A stretch of DNA of 53,790 nucleotides from NCBI GenBank assembly GCA_964651495.1, contig CAZYWP010000006.1, forward strand, positions 1-53,790, read 5' to 3'. The DNA comes from CAZNVB01 sp964651495. Its GTDB lineage: Bacteria > Acidobacteriota > Aminicenantia > Aminicenantales > UBA8522. The notes beneath the pieces are model-generated. The model worked only from the letters and a program-made list of their open reading frames with translations, was not told where the DNA came from and searched no databases. This document shows positions 1 to 7,996 of this stretch, in pieces (positions within the stretch are counted from its first letter, which is position 1; each line of letters opens with the position of its first letter). A program made the position numbers and the translations under genes.

Positions 1-484
1 GTCCGGCGGGTTCGCCCGCTGGCGCCGGAAAAGTCTGGACCATCATCCCGTCCACGGTCGAAACCTTGAGCAGAGTGTCGCTCCGGAAGTCCGCAATCCA
101 GATATACTCGCCGTCCCAGGCCAGGTCGCGCGGGTTGGGGCTGTTGGATTCGAGGATGGAGACAGCCCTTCCTGTTTCCGGGTCGAGCTTGTACATCAGC
201 TTTTCCCCGGCGTCGATATGCCAGAGAAATTTCCCATCCCAGGCCAGTCCCTCGGGGTGCTGGCCCGGGGATTCGAAGCTCGAGAGGACGTTGCCGGTTT
301 CGGGGTCGATCTTGTAGATTTTGTCGGTAAAATTGTCGGCGAGCCAGAGATGTTTTCCGTCAAAGGCCAGCCCGGTCGGGCACGGACCCGGGGTTTTGAT
401 CACTTTCAGGACGTCGCCGACTTTTCCCCAGGAGAGGGCGGCGAGAAGCGCGATAAGACAGATGCTAAGACTGAGTTTTTTCAC
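1..484 (-). CDS. Secreted beta-propeller protein, 3' end missing at window edge
   Basis: The reading frame starts at a GTG (484) six bases after a good AAGGAGG at 491-498 and runs open off the left edge, so only the first 161 residues are seen. The N-terminus (VKKLSLSICLIALLAALSWG) is a Sec signal peptide. It is followed by three repeats of about 46 residues with the pattern G-L-A-[FW]-D-G-K/E-x-[LI]-W-x-[AI]-D and D-P-E-T-G, typical blades of an NHL/SMP-30/glutamine-cyclotransferase-like propeller. The protein is probably periplasmic or secreted. The exact family cannot be fixed without the C-terminus. It is divergent from the S9 peptidase at 647. The GTG start explains why an ATG-only gene caller could miss it. 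Confidence 0.8.
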   Translation of the reverse strand, partial: MKKLSLSICLIALLAALSWGKVGDVLKVIKTPGPCPTGLAFDGKHLWLADNFTDKIYKIDPETGNVLSSFESPGQHPEGLAWDGKFLWHIDAGEKLMYKLDPETGRAVSILESNSPNPRDLAWDGEYIWIADFRSDTLLKVSTVDGMMVQTFPAPAGEPAG

Positions 485-536
485 GCGGGCCTCCTTTTGA
501 TCAGTTGATTCTTGCTGCATCCCGATGCTTTTTACA

Positions 537-565
537 ATTATAGACAATTGAACACCGATTGGCAA
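537..565 (-). promoter_or_regulatory. Sigma-70-like promoter for the propeller gene
   Basis: On the minus strand TTGCCA (560-565) and a perfect TATAAT (537-542) are separated by 17 bases. Transcription would start near 530 and give a leader of about 46 bases that includes the AAGGAGG ribosome site. Confidence 0.5.
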
Positions 566-646
566 AAAGAAACGCCTTATACTAAGATAACCTTTCAAAC
601 CCTGGCGGGCCTGCTTACGTATAGTCATTCATCAAGGAGGTCATCC

Positions 647-2566
647 ATGAAAAAATCGCTTTATTTCGTGACGGCAGGAATCTGCCTGCTCGCCATCACC
701 TTCGCCTGCGCGCCCAAAGAGAAGATGCCGCGGATCATCCCGATGAAAGACTTTTTCCGCAACCCGGAGACAGTGGCCTTCGGGCTTTCACCCGACGGCC
801 AGTATCTGGCGTTTCTCAAGCCCTGGCAGACGCGCCTGAACGTCCATGTCCAAAAGATCGGGGAGGACCAGGTGAGCCGGATTACCAGCGCCACGGAGAG
901 AGATATCGCCGGCTACTTCTGGGCCAGCAACTCCCGGATCGCCTATGTCCAGGACAAGGGCGGAGACGAGAACTTCAGGCTCTATGCGGTCAATATCGAC
1001 GGTTCCGAGGAAAAGGACCTGACGCCCTTCGAGAAGGTGCGGGTGGAGTTAATCGACGACCTCAAGGACGACGACGAGCATGTCCTGGCCGCCTTGAACC
1101 AGCGGGATCCGCGCTTTTTCGATGCCTACCGGATCAACGTGCTGACGGGTGAGATGGAGATGATCGCCCAGAATCCGGGGAATATCGTCGGCTGGCAGAC
1201 CGATCATGACGGCAAGCTGCGCGCGGCCACGACGTCCGACGGCGTCAACAGGAGCCTCCTCTACAGGGACACCGAGAAGGATGGCTTTCAGGTCCTGCTG
1301 ACGACCAGTTTCAAAGAGACGCTCTCGCCCCTGTTCTTTACCTTTGACAATAAGAACCTCTATGTGGCCTCGAATATCGGCAGGGACAAAACGGCCATCT
1401 ATGAATATGACGTCAAGGAAAAGAAACAGACGACATTGCTCTATGAAAATCCCGATGTGGATGTCGAAAACCTCCTCAGGTCGGACAAGCGCAAGAAAGT
1501 AACGGGAGTTTCATTCTACACCGATAAACGGCAGTACCACTTCCTCGATGACGAGCGGGCCAGGCTCCAGCAGGACGTCGAATCCCGTCTTCCCGGATAT
1601 GAGGTCGCCCTGGCCAACATGAGCCGGGATGAGACAAAAGCCCTGGTCTATGCGGCGAACGACAGAACCCTGGGGACATATTATTTCTATGACCGGACGA
1701 CCTCGGATTTCCGCAAACTCGCCGATGTCGGTCCCTGGCTGGTCGAGGCCGAGCTGGCCGAGATGAAGCCCATCACCTACACCTCCCGGGACGGTCTGAC
1801 CATCCACGGCTATCTCACGCTTCCCCCGGGTCTGAAACCCAAGAAACTCCCTGTTGTGGTCAACCCCCACGGCGGTCCGTGGGCCCGGGATGTCTGGGGC
1901 TACAATCCGGAAGTCCAGTTCCTGGTTAACCGCGGCTACGCCGTGCTCCAGGTCAATTTCCGGACCTCAACTGGCTACGGCCGGGCGTTCTGGGAGGCCG
2001 GGTTCAAGCAGTGGGGCCTCAAGATCCAGGACGATATCACCGAGGGCGTCAATTGGCTGATCGACCAGGGCATCGCCGACCCCCAGCGGATCGGGATCTA
2101 TGGCGGCTCGTTCGGCGGGTATGCCACGCTGGCCGGGCTAGCCTTTACACCCGACCTCTATGCCTGCGGCGTAGACTATGTTGGGGTATCCAACCTCTTC
2201 ACTCTGATCAAGACCATCCCTCCGTACTGGGAGCCCATGCGCCAGATGTTCTACGAGATGATGGGTGACCCGGAAAAGGATAAGGAACTCTATGAGAAGG
2301 TTTCCCCCATCTTCCATGCCGACAATATCAAGGTCCCCGTGCTCGTCGCCCAGGGAGCCAACGATCCGCGCGTCAATAAGGCCGAGTCCGACCAGATCGT
2401 CGACGCTCTGAAGAAACGCGGCATCGAGGTCGTTTACATGGTCAAGGACAATGAAGGCCACGGGTTCCAGAACGAGGAAAACCGGTTTGATTTCTATCGG
2501 GCCATGGAGGAGTTCCTGGGCAAGCACCTGGGCGGCCGGGTGGAGGCGGTCGAACCGAAGAAGTAG
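647..2566 (+). CDS. S9-family (prolyl oligopeptidase-type) serine peptidase, exported
   Basis: This 639-residue exopeptidase/oligopeptidase would hydrolyse short, often proline-containing peptides outside the cytoplasm. The start at 647 is chosen because AAGGAGG lies at 634-640; the frame is open further upstream to 512 but has no ribosome site there. The N-terminus is a signal sequence ending at a Cys (about residue 20, ITFAC), possibly a lipoprotein although the lipobox is imperfect. An N-terminal beta-propeller (PD40-like blades, about residues 40-370) is followed by an alpha/beta hydrolase domain. The triad is visible as Ser-488 (GGSFGGY), Asp-573 (GANDPRV) and His-605 (EGHGF). It appears complete. 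A second S9 enzyme lies at 5880, and an M28 and an S10 enzyme elsewhere, pointing to a peptide-degrading lifestyle. Confidence 0.93.
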   Translation: MKKSLYFVTAGICLLAITFACAPKEKMPRIIPMKDFFRNPETVAFGLSPDGQYLAFLKPWQTRLNVHVQKIGEDQVSRITSATERDIAGYFWASNSRIAYVQDKGGDENFRLYAVNIDGSEEKDLTPFEKVRVELIDDLKDDDEHVLAALNQRDPRFFDAYRINVLTGEMEMIAQNPGNIVGWQTDHDGKLRAATTSDGVNRSLLYRDTEKDGFQVLLTTSFKETLSPLFFTFDNKNLYVASNIGRDKTAIYEYDVKEKKQTTLLYENPDVDVENLLRSDKRKKVTGVSFYTDKRQYHFLDDERARLQQDVESRLPGYEVALANMSRDETKALVYAANDRTLGTYYFYDRTTSDFRKLADVGPWLVEAELAEMKPITYTSRDGLTIHGYLTLPPGLKPKKLPVVVNPHGGPWARDVWGYNPEVQFLVNRGYAVLQVNFRTSTGYGRAFWEAGFKQWGLKIQDDITEGVNWLIDQGIADPQRIGIYGGSFGGYATLAGLAFTPDLYACGVDYVGVSNLFTLIKTIPPYWEPMRQMFYEMMGDPEKDKELYEKVSPIFHADNIKVPVLVAQGANDPRVNKAESDQIVDALKKRGIEVVYMVKDNEGHGFQNEENRFDFYRAMEEFLGKHLGGRVEAVEPKK

Positions 2567-2607
2567 CGCTGGAAATTCGGAGATGAGTATTGTGTCCCCA
2601 TAATTTT

Positions 2608-3009
2608 TTAGTCTTTTTGCCTCCTCCGATATCGTCCGCCCGACGTGCTCGCAGGGGCGAGCTCGCGGAGAAATTCCTTCGCGGCTCTGGCCTTGGATCG
2701 TGCTCCCTCCGGCTCCCATTGGAATTCCCCGAGGTCGATGCGGCCGAGGCGGCTGACGCGGACGCCTTCCCTGAGAAGGAGACGCCTCTGCTCTTCGAAG
2801 CCGCGCCCCCGTCTTAAAGAAATGCCGCCGCGGCTGTTGATGACGCGGTGCCAGGGAAGGCGGTTCTTCTCGGAAGAGGAGTGAAGGACCCGGACGACCT
2901 GGCGGGCGGCCCGGTAGTTCCCCGCCAGAGCGGCGACCTGAGCGTAGGTCGCCACCTTCCCGCGGGGGATCCCCCTGATCGCGTCTTTAGCTTTTTCCTC
3001 GAATTCCAT
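2608..3009 (-). CDS. Alkyltransferase-like protein (ATL, MGMT fold without the acceptor cysteine)
   Basis: The protein has 133 residues. The DNA-binding part of O6-alkylguanine-DNA alkyltransferase is recognisable: GKVATYAQVAALAG (helix-turn-helix with the base-flipping region) and RQVV. The active-site PCHRV of MGMT reads PWHRVI here. Trp in place of Cys defines the alkyltransferase-like proteins such as E. coli YbaZ (Atl), which bind O6-alkylguanine and hand the lesion to nucleotide excision repair instead of transferring the alkyl group. The C-terminal third (about residues 95-133) is a basic tail rich in Arg, Lys and Ala that is longer than in usual ATLs of about 100-110 residues. It stands alone, facing the S9 gene tail to tail. 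Confidence 0.85.
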   Translation of the reverse strand: MEFEEKAKDAIRGIPRGKVATYAQVAALAGNYRAARQVVRVLHSSSEKNRLPWHRVINSRGGISLRRGRGFEEQRRLLLREGVRVSRLGRIDLGEFQWEPEGARSKARAAKEFLRELAPASTSGGRYRRRQKD

Positions 3010-3153
3010 CGCTTGCCTTTATCATAAAATCCTAATATTCCCGCGCGGCCACGTCAATGACCGGTATGAGGGGTGATAAAAATTCTGATCTGTCCGCCCG
3101 TGGGACAGTTCCCTATTTCGCCCGTTTCTTGTACACTCTTTAAGGAGGCGCAA

Positions 3154-3234
3154 ATGAAAATTTCTAAGCCAAGGGTTCAATTTTGTATCCGACGGCCGGG
3201 AAACGGCGATGATGGCCGGATGAGTGAAGAGTAA
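3154..3234 (+). CDS. Possible 26-residue leader peptide or broken 5' end
   Basis: A 26-codon frame begins at ATG 3154 after a strong AAGGAGG (3143-3149) and ends at TAA 3234, five bases before the ATG of the next small gene. The peptide is basic (MKISKPRVQFCIRRPGNG...) and matches nothing I recognise. It may be a leader whose translation is coupled to the downstream gene. Alternatively it is the true N-terminus of that gene, separated by a frameshift, since the two frames differ by one base. The strong ribosome site is the main support. Confidence 0.3.
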   Translation: MKISKPRVQFCIRRPGNGDDGRMSEE

Positions 3235-3238
3235 CCCA

Positions 3239-3442
3239 ATGGGCAACATAGAAACCATCAGGCTACGGCGGAGGGAAGCGGAGCTTCTGCAGAGGATCGA
3301 ACGGCTAAGGAAAGCGATGAACGATACCAAGGAGCTAAACACTCTCGCCTTCAAGGGCAAACTGTTTAAAGAGGCCCAGGAAGAATTGAGAAGGATCCAG
3401 GAAAAACTTGCCGGCGTCACGACAAAAGAGAACCCAGACTAA
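3239..3442 (+). CDS. Small coiled-coil protein of unknown function
   Basis: The protein has 67 residues from ATG 3239; a GTG at 3224 would add five. Almost the whole length is a charged amphipathic helix with heptad-like spacing (RRREAELLQRIERLRKAM, then KEAQEELRRIQEKL), so it is probably a coiled coil. No catalytic motif or signal peptide is present. The ribosome site (GAAGAG) is weak. The frame overlapped by the 26-codon reading frame may supply translation. An opposite-strand frame covers part of the same bases but lacks protein-like character. The REP-like palindrome follows seven bases after its stop. Confidence 0.45.
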   Translation: MGNIETIRLRRREAELLQRIERLRKAMNDTKELNTLAFKGKLFKEAQEELRRIQEKLAGVTTKENPD

Positions 3443-3448
3443 TTCATT

Positions 3449-3518
3449 GGGGTCAGGTCTCAACAATTAACAAATCCTGTGACCCAGCGCTGTTTGTTAA
3501 AAGTTGAGACCTGACCCC
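3449..3518. repeat. REP-like palindromic element, copy 1
   Basis: The 24-base arm 3449-3472 (begins GGGGTCAGGTCTCAAC) is the inverse complement of 3495-3518, with 22 of 24 positions matching and a 22-base centre. A second copy with the same outer arms is at 33153-33229. It sits between two convergent genes, as REP elements often do, and could also end transcription from both sides. Confidence 0.8.
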
Positions 3519-3528
3519 TCGATGATTT

Positions 3529-5685
3529 TCAGGGATGGGGACCGGAACGGCATTGCCGGATGAGTTCTTCCAATTTAGCCCGTTCAGCCGCCGGCAGGCT
3601 CTGTCCGAACTTTTTCCGGAATTCTTCGAAATAGCCGAGCGCTTTGGCCTTTTCTCCCGCCAGGAGATGGGCCAGCCCCAGGTTATAGAGCGGCGACCCG
3701 TAGCCGGGAGCTCTAGCCAGGGCCTGCTCAAAGCAGACGATGGCGCTTTCCAGATTTCCAGCCTGAAGATAAGCCGCACCAAGCCCGTTGTAGGCGCCGG
3801 CGTAATTGTCGTCGATTTCAATGGCCTTCTTAAAGCTTTCCATGGCCTGGCGTAGCGCCCGCCCATCATTGTTCCGCCTGGCGAGCTCCTGGTAATATAG
3901 GCCGAAGTTGTTGTAAACGATAGCGTAGCCGTCATCAAGAGCTAGGGCGTGATCGAAAGCCGCTTTGGCCCGGTCCAATTCTCCGAGGCGCAGAGCCGCT
4001 ACGCCCACATCATTCCAGAGCTCGGGGTCATTTTCAGCCTCCGGCGGGGGTTTATCGGAGAACTGTTCGAGCACTTCGGAAAATCGGCCCGCCTCCATGA
4101 GCACTTTTATATAAGTCGAAAAGACCTCGTAATGGCGGGGGAATACCGTCAGCCCTTGCCTGATGACGGCCAGAGCTTCATCGAACCTTCCCTGGTCTTT
4201 CAACAGGACGGCCTGGGTGGTGTAGGCGATATCTATATCCTTCCGCTCGGCGAGAATGCTCGACAGTGCGGCGATCCCTTCTTCCTTGTGTCCTTGAGCG
4301 TAAAGGCGTGCGGCTTCGAGGCAGCGGTTATGATACGGGAGCAGAGACTTCACGTCATCGCTCGGCCCGAAATTCTTTTTCCGGTCCATGGGGGCGCTCC
4401 CTACATAGCCGAGGCTGCGCAGTTTCTCGAGCGATTCCTGGTCCAGCCGGCGGCGAGCCCGTTCTGCATCGGCTTTCCCGCCCAGATCCTTTATAAGGCC
4501 GGCCAGTTCCTTCCTCCGCCAGGAGAGCTCCTTGGCCTGGATCAGATTAGTGGCCTCAGTGAAATCGTTCTCCAGATCATAAAGCTCGGCAATGGGCGAG
4601 TCGATGAACTTCACTCCCCCTCGGATAAGCCCGCGCAGGGGCGCCCAGCCGCGGCTGTAGTACGGATAGAGGGATTCGAAATAAAAGTCGCTATCCTTGA
4701 TTGTTTTCTTCCGGAGAAGAGGGAGCAGCGACCGCCCCTGGAGAGAGGGCGGCGCTTTAAGGTCGAGGATGTTGCAGACCGTGGGAAAAAGATCAATGTG
4801 CCCGACCCGCTGGCTGACCCTGCCCGGCTCCAGGCCAGGTACCCGGATGAGGAGCGGAACCCAGAGCGTGGCATTGTATGCCAGGTAGCCGTGCGTCTCT
4901 TCGCCGTGTTCCCCAAGAGATTCGCCGTGGTCTCCGGTCAAGATGACGACCGTCCTTGACCAGACCTCGCTGGCCTCCAGCCTGTTCAACAGCGGGGCGA
5001 GGGCGCTGTCGACATAGGCCACCTCGCCGTCGTAGAGCCGGCCGGCGTATTTTGTCAGAAAGGGCTCCGGGGGCTCGTAGGGATTGTGAGGGTCGAAGAC
5101 ATGCAGCCAGAGGAACCAGGGCTCGGCTAGCTTCGACAGCAAATCCTGGGCGGCTGCGACGACAGCCTCCGCCTTGCGCTCCCGGAAGCCCTCCTTGGGA
5201 AGTTCTGACGACTCGAAACGGTCGTCGTAGACAGCGAAGCCCTGGGCCAGGCCGAAGCGCGAATCGAGAGGATAGCCGGCGACGCAGGCGGCCGTCGCCC
5301 AGCCTGCGTCCTTGAGAAGCTCAGCCAGCGTGAGGAGGTCGTCGCGGACGAAGAAATTGAGGTTGTCATGGACACCATGATTCGGAGGCGTTGTCCCGAG
5401 GAAGATGTTGGCATGAGACGGCAGGGTATTGGTCGTATGGGCAAAAGCCCTCAGGAACAGGAAGCTTGAGGCGGCAAGATGATCGATAGCCGGGGTGGCA
5501 ACGTGTGTCCTGTCATAGCAGCTCAAACGGTCGGCCCGGAGGGTGTCGACCGTGATGATGAGGAGGTTCTGGCGGGGGGCTTCAGCCGCCGCCAGCGAAG
5601 CAGCCAGAAGAGAGACAAGCGCCAGCGCCGGAAGAATCAGAAGCAGACGGGCCGATCGCCCGGCCAATCTTTTTTCCTCACTCAT
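3529..5685 (-). CDS. Sulfatase-fold (alkaline phosphatase superfamily) protein with C-terminal TPRs
   Basis: The protein has 718 residues from ATG 5685. A signal peptide or membrane anchor (about residues 12-34) precedes a sulfatase-type domain: metal-binding ITVDTLRAD (Asp-47), the nucleophile region TNTLPSHANIFLG, and TGDHGESLGEHG for the second metal set. From about residue 440 the chain holds TPR repeats (for example WNDVGVAALRLGELDRAKAA and YNGLGAAYLQAGNLESA). True sulfatases need Cys or Ser converted to formylglycine; here that position is Thr-87. The enzyme is therefore more likely a phosphoesterase or phosphotransferase of the superfamily, exported and with a protein-interaction tail. 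An extended -10 sits directly upstream, suggesting a leaderless message. In-frame ATGs exist upstream (5745) but lie before the promoter. Confidence 0.85.
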   Translation of the reverse strand: MSEEKRLAGRSARLLLILPALALVSLLAASLAAAEAPRQNLLIITVDTLRADRLSCYDRTHVATPAIDHLAASSFLFLRAFAHTTNTLPSHANIFLGTTPPNHGVHDNLNFFVRDDLLTLAELLKDAGWATAACVAGYPLDSRFGLAQGFAVYDDRFESSELPKEGFRERKAEAVVAAAQDLLSKLAEPWFLWLHVFDPHNPYEPPEPFLTKYAGRLYDGEVAYVDSALAPLLNRLEASEVWSRTVVILTGDHGESLGEHGEETHGYLAYNATLWVPLLIRVPGLEPGRVSQRVGHIDLFPTVCNILDLKAPPSLQGRSLLPLLRKKTIKDSDFYFESLYPYYSRGWAPLRGLIRGGVKFIDSPIAELYDLENDFTEATNLIQAKELSWRRKELAGLIKDLGGKADAERARRRLDQESLEKLRSLGYVGSAPMDRKKNFGPSDDVKSLLPYHNRCLEAARLYAQGHKEEGIAALSSILAERKDIDIAYTTQAVLLKDQGRFDEALAVIRQGLTVFPRHYEVFSTYIKVLMEAGRFSEVLEQFSDKPPPEAENDPELWNDVGVAALRLGELDRAKAAFDHALALDDGYAIVYNNFGLYYQELARRNNDGRALRQAMESFKKAIEIDDNYAGAYNGLGAAYLQAGNLESAIVCFEQALARAPGYGSPLYNLGLAHLLAGEKAKALGYFEEFRKKFGQSLPAAERAKLEELIRQCRSGPHP

Positions 5686-5692
5686 CGTTCGA

Positions 5693-5701
5693 ATTATAGC
5701 A
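5693..5701 (-). promoter_or_regulatory. Extended -10 promoter next to the sulfatase start codon
   Basis: The minus strand reads TGCTATAAT, an extended -10 with consensus hexamer, eight bases ahead of ATG 5685. No good -35 is seen, which extended -10 promoters do not need. The predicted first base falls at about 5686, so the message would begin almost at the start codon. Confidence 0.45.
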
Positions 5702-5777
5702 TATCCGCGCACATTCATGACATCGGCCGGGTAACCGTCCGCCACTCAGGATCTTCCTCCGGAGTCGTCTCTTCATA

Positions 5778-5806
5778 TTGCGCCAATTTTCTTATTCAAA
5801 TAGAAT
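5778..5806 (+). promoter_or_regulatory. Sigma-70-like promoter for the second S9 peptidase
   Basis: TTGCGC (5778-5783), a 17-base spacer and TAGAAT (5801-5806) lie in an AT-rich patch 74 bases upstream of ATG 5880. Confidence 0.4.
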
Positions 5807-5879
5807 AAACTCAATCGAAGAAGTTGATTAATGAGCTGGCGACGATGCCGCAGCTCTCTCAATGCCGAAGGAGGCACGC

Positions 5880-7994
5880 ATGAAAACATTGAGATTCCGG
5901 ATTTTAGTGCTGTTTCTGGCCATAATCTGCGGCTCGGCCGCCCCCCGAGTCCCGGCGGAAGGGACATTCATGCTGGAGGAGGTCTTGAGTGCCCCCTACC
6001 CTATGGATCTTGTCTCGGCGAAAAACGCCGACCGCATCGCCTGGGTGTTTCACGTCGAGGGGGCCAAGAATATCTGGACCGCCGCCGGCCCGGATTTTGT
6101 TCCCGTCAACCTGACTGGGTACGGAAGGGACGAGGTGTTCGAGGTTCCGGATGTGGCGATCACCGGAGACGGCTCGATTGTCGTCTATGTCCGCGGCGGA
6201 AACCCCAACAGCCAGGGGTGGGTCACCAACCCGATGAGCGACCCGGCCGGTGTCGAGCAGGCCGTCTGGGCGGTCAGGACCGAGGGCGGAAATCCCTGGA
6301 GGGTGTGCGCCGGGAACAGCCCGGTCCTCTCTCCCGACGACCGCTGGATTCTCCTGGTCAAAGATAATTTGATTTACCGCGTCGCCCTCCGGGACCCCAG
6401 CCCGTCGGGAGAGACGCCGGAGCCTGATCTGTTGTTCAAGGCGGCCGGAAGAAACGGCAGCCCGCGTTGGTCTCCGGACGGAACCCGGGTCGCCTTTGTC
6501 ACCAACCGGGATGACCACAACTTCGTCGGGGTCTATGATCTCGGGAAAAATAAGATCACCTGGATGGCTCCGGGCGTCGACCGCGACAGCGACCCGGCGT
6601 GGTCGACGGACGGCAAACAGATCGCCTTTTTCCGGCGGCCGGGCGCCCAGTACAGCGAGACGATCGATTACTGGAATCCCCCTAACCCGGCCATCTGGGT
6701 GGCCGATGCGGAGACGGGCCAGGCAAGAGAATTGTGGAATCCCGCAAAAGCGGAGCCGAAATACTACACCATCCGCAATTTGATGTGGACCGCCGGCGAC
6801 CGGATCCTGTTTACCGCCGAGCACGACAACTGGAATCACCTGTTTTCCCTGGAGCCCGGCGGCGGAGAACCGGTCGACCTGACGCCCGGAGAGGGAGAGG
6901 TTGAGCATTTCCATCTTTCGCGCGACGGAGCGACCCTGTTTTTCAGCGGCAACCTGGCCGATATACACGGCCGCCACATCTTCAAGGTGCCCACGGCGGG
7001 CGGCGGCAAACCGATCCAGTTGACCAAGGGGGCCACGATCGGCTGTTATCCTGTGGCACTCGCTTCCGGGAAGGGCGTGGCCTTCCTGCACGCGACGGCC
7101 AAACATCCGATGTCAATCGCCTCAGTGCCGGCGGCGGGGGGCAAGACTCAAGTCATCGCTCCGCGAGCGCTTCCTCAGACATTTCCGTTAGACGACCTGG
7201 TCGTGCCCGAACTCGTCGTCGTCAAGGCTCCGGACGGCCTCGAGATCCCCTGCCAGCTCTTTCTCCCCAAAGGAGCCAAGCCCGGAGACCACCGGCCGGG
7301 AGTCGTCTACACCCACGGCGGCCCCATCCGCCAGATGCTCCTAGGGTGGCACTACATGGAGTTCTACGCGGAGGCCTACGGCATCAACCAGTATTTCGCC
7401 AGCCGGGGCTATGTGGTGATCTCCGTCAATTATCGCAGCGGCATCGGCTACGGCCGTGCCTTCCGCCTGCCCCCCGACTCCGGCCGCAGGGGCGCTTCGG
7501 AATACCAGGATGTGGTCGCCGGAGCGAAATACCTCCAGGGCCGTCCGGAAGTGGACCCGGAAAGAGTCGGCCTCTGGGGCCTGTCCTACGGCGGGCTCCT
7601 GACGGCCATGGGACTGGCCCGCAACTCGGATATTTTCAAGGCGGGCGTCGACCTGGCCGGGGTGCATGACTGGTCGGCGAGGGGGCGGGATACTCGTGCC
7701 GAGGCCTTTCCCAGCATTTCAGCGGAAAACCGCAAGCTGGCCTTTGATTCCTCCCCGGTGGCCAGTATTAAGACCTGGACGTCGCCCGTTCTGTTCATCC
7801 ACGGGGACGATGACCGCAACGTCGATTTCTCTCAGACGGTTGACCTGGTGCAGAAGCTCCGGGCCAAGGGAGATGTCCACATTGAGCTCCTGGTCCGGCC
7901 CGATGAGCCTCATGAATATAAACTGTACAAGAACCGGATGGACGCCTACAACGCGACGTTCGAATTCCTGAACCGGTTTATCGGGAAGAAATAG
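5880..7994 (+). CDS. S9-family dipeptidyl/oligopeptidase, secreted
   Basis: The protein has 704 residues. ATG 5880 is preceded by AAGGAGG; an upstream ATG (5862) overlaps that ribosome site and is rejected. A Sec signal (RFRILVLFLAIICGSAAP) leads into a long PD40/DPP-IV-like propeller (blades such as GSPRWSPDGTRVAFVTNRD and DPAWSTDGKQIAFF). The C-terminal alpha/beta hydrolase has Ser-569 (GLSYGG), Asp-645 (HGDDDRNV) and His-678 (DEPHEY). The oxyanion-side segment YTHGGPI and the NYRSGIGYGRAF stretch are typical of S9. It probably cleaves peptides in the periplasm or outside the cell, like the neighbour at 647, of which it is a distant paralogue. It converges on the M28 gene with only two bases between the stops. 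Confidence 0.93.
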   Translation: MKTLRFRILVLFLAIICGSAAPRVPAEGTFMLEEVLSAPYPMDLVSAKNADRIAWVFHVEGAKNIWTAAGPDFVPVNLTGYGRDEVFEVPDVAITGDGSIVVYVRGGNPNSQGWVTNPMSDPAGVEQAVWAVRTEGGNPWRVCAGNSPVLSPDDRWILLVKDNLIYRVALRDPSPSGETPEPDLLFKAAGRNGSPRWSPDGTRVAFVTNRDDHNFVGVYDLGKNKITWMAPGVDRDSDPAWSTDGKQIAFFRRPGAQYSETIDYWNPPNPAIWVADAETGQARELWNPAKAEPKYYTIRNLMWTAGDRILFTAEHDNWNHLFSLEPGGGEPVDLTPGEGEVEHFHLSRDGATLFFSGNLADIHGRHIFKVPTAGGGKPIQLTKGATIGCYPVALASGKGVAFLHATAKHPMSIASVPAAGGKTQVIAPRALPQTFPLDDLVVPELVVVKAPDGLEIPCQLFLPKGAKPGDHRPGVVYTHGGPIRQMLLGWHYMEFYAEAYGINQYFASRGYVVISVNYRSGIGYGRAFRLPPDSGRRGASEYQDVVAGAKYLQGRPEVDPERVGLWGLSYGGLLTAMGLARNSDIFKAGVDLAGVHDWSARGRDTRAEAFPSISAENRKLAFDSSPVASIKTWTSPVLFIHGDDDRNVDFSQTVDLVQKLRAKGDVHIELLVRPDEPHEYKLYKNRMDAYNATFEFLNRFIGKK

Positions 7995-7996
7995 GT

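Noticed and set aside
3022..3420. 132-codon minus-strand frame over the small coiled-coil gene
   Set aside because: Ser/Leu/Arg-rich antisense composition and no ribosome site; the plus-strand coiled coil is more plausible, though both are uncertain.
5904..7106. 400-codon frame antisense to the second S9 peptidase
   Set aside because: No motif, no start signals, and the plus-strand gene has a full catalytic triad.
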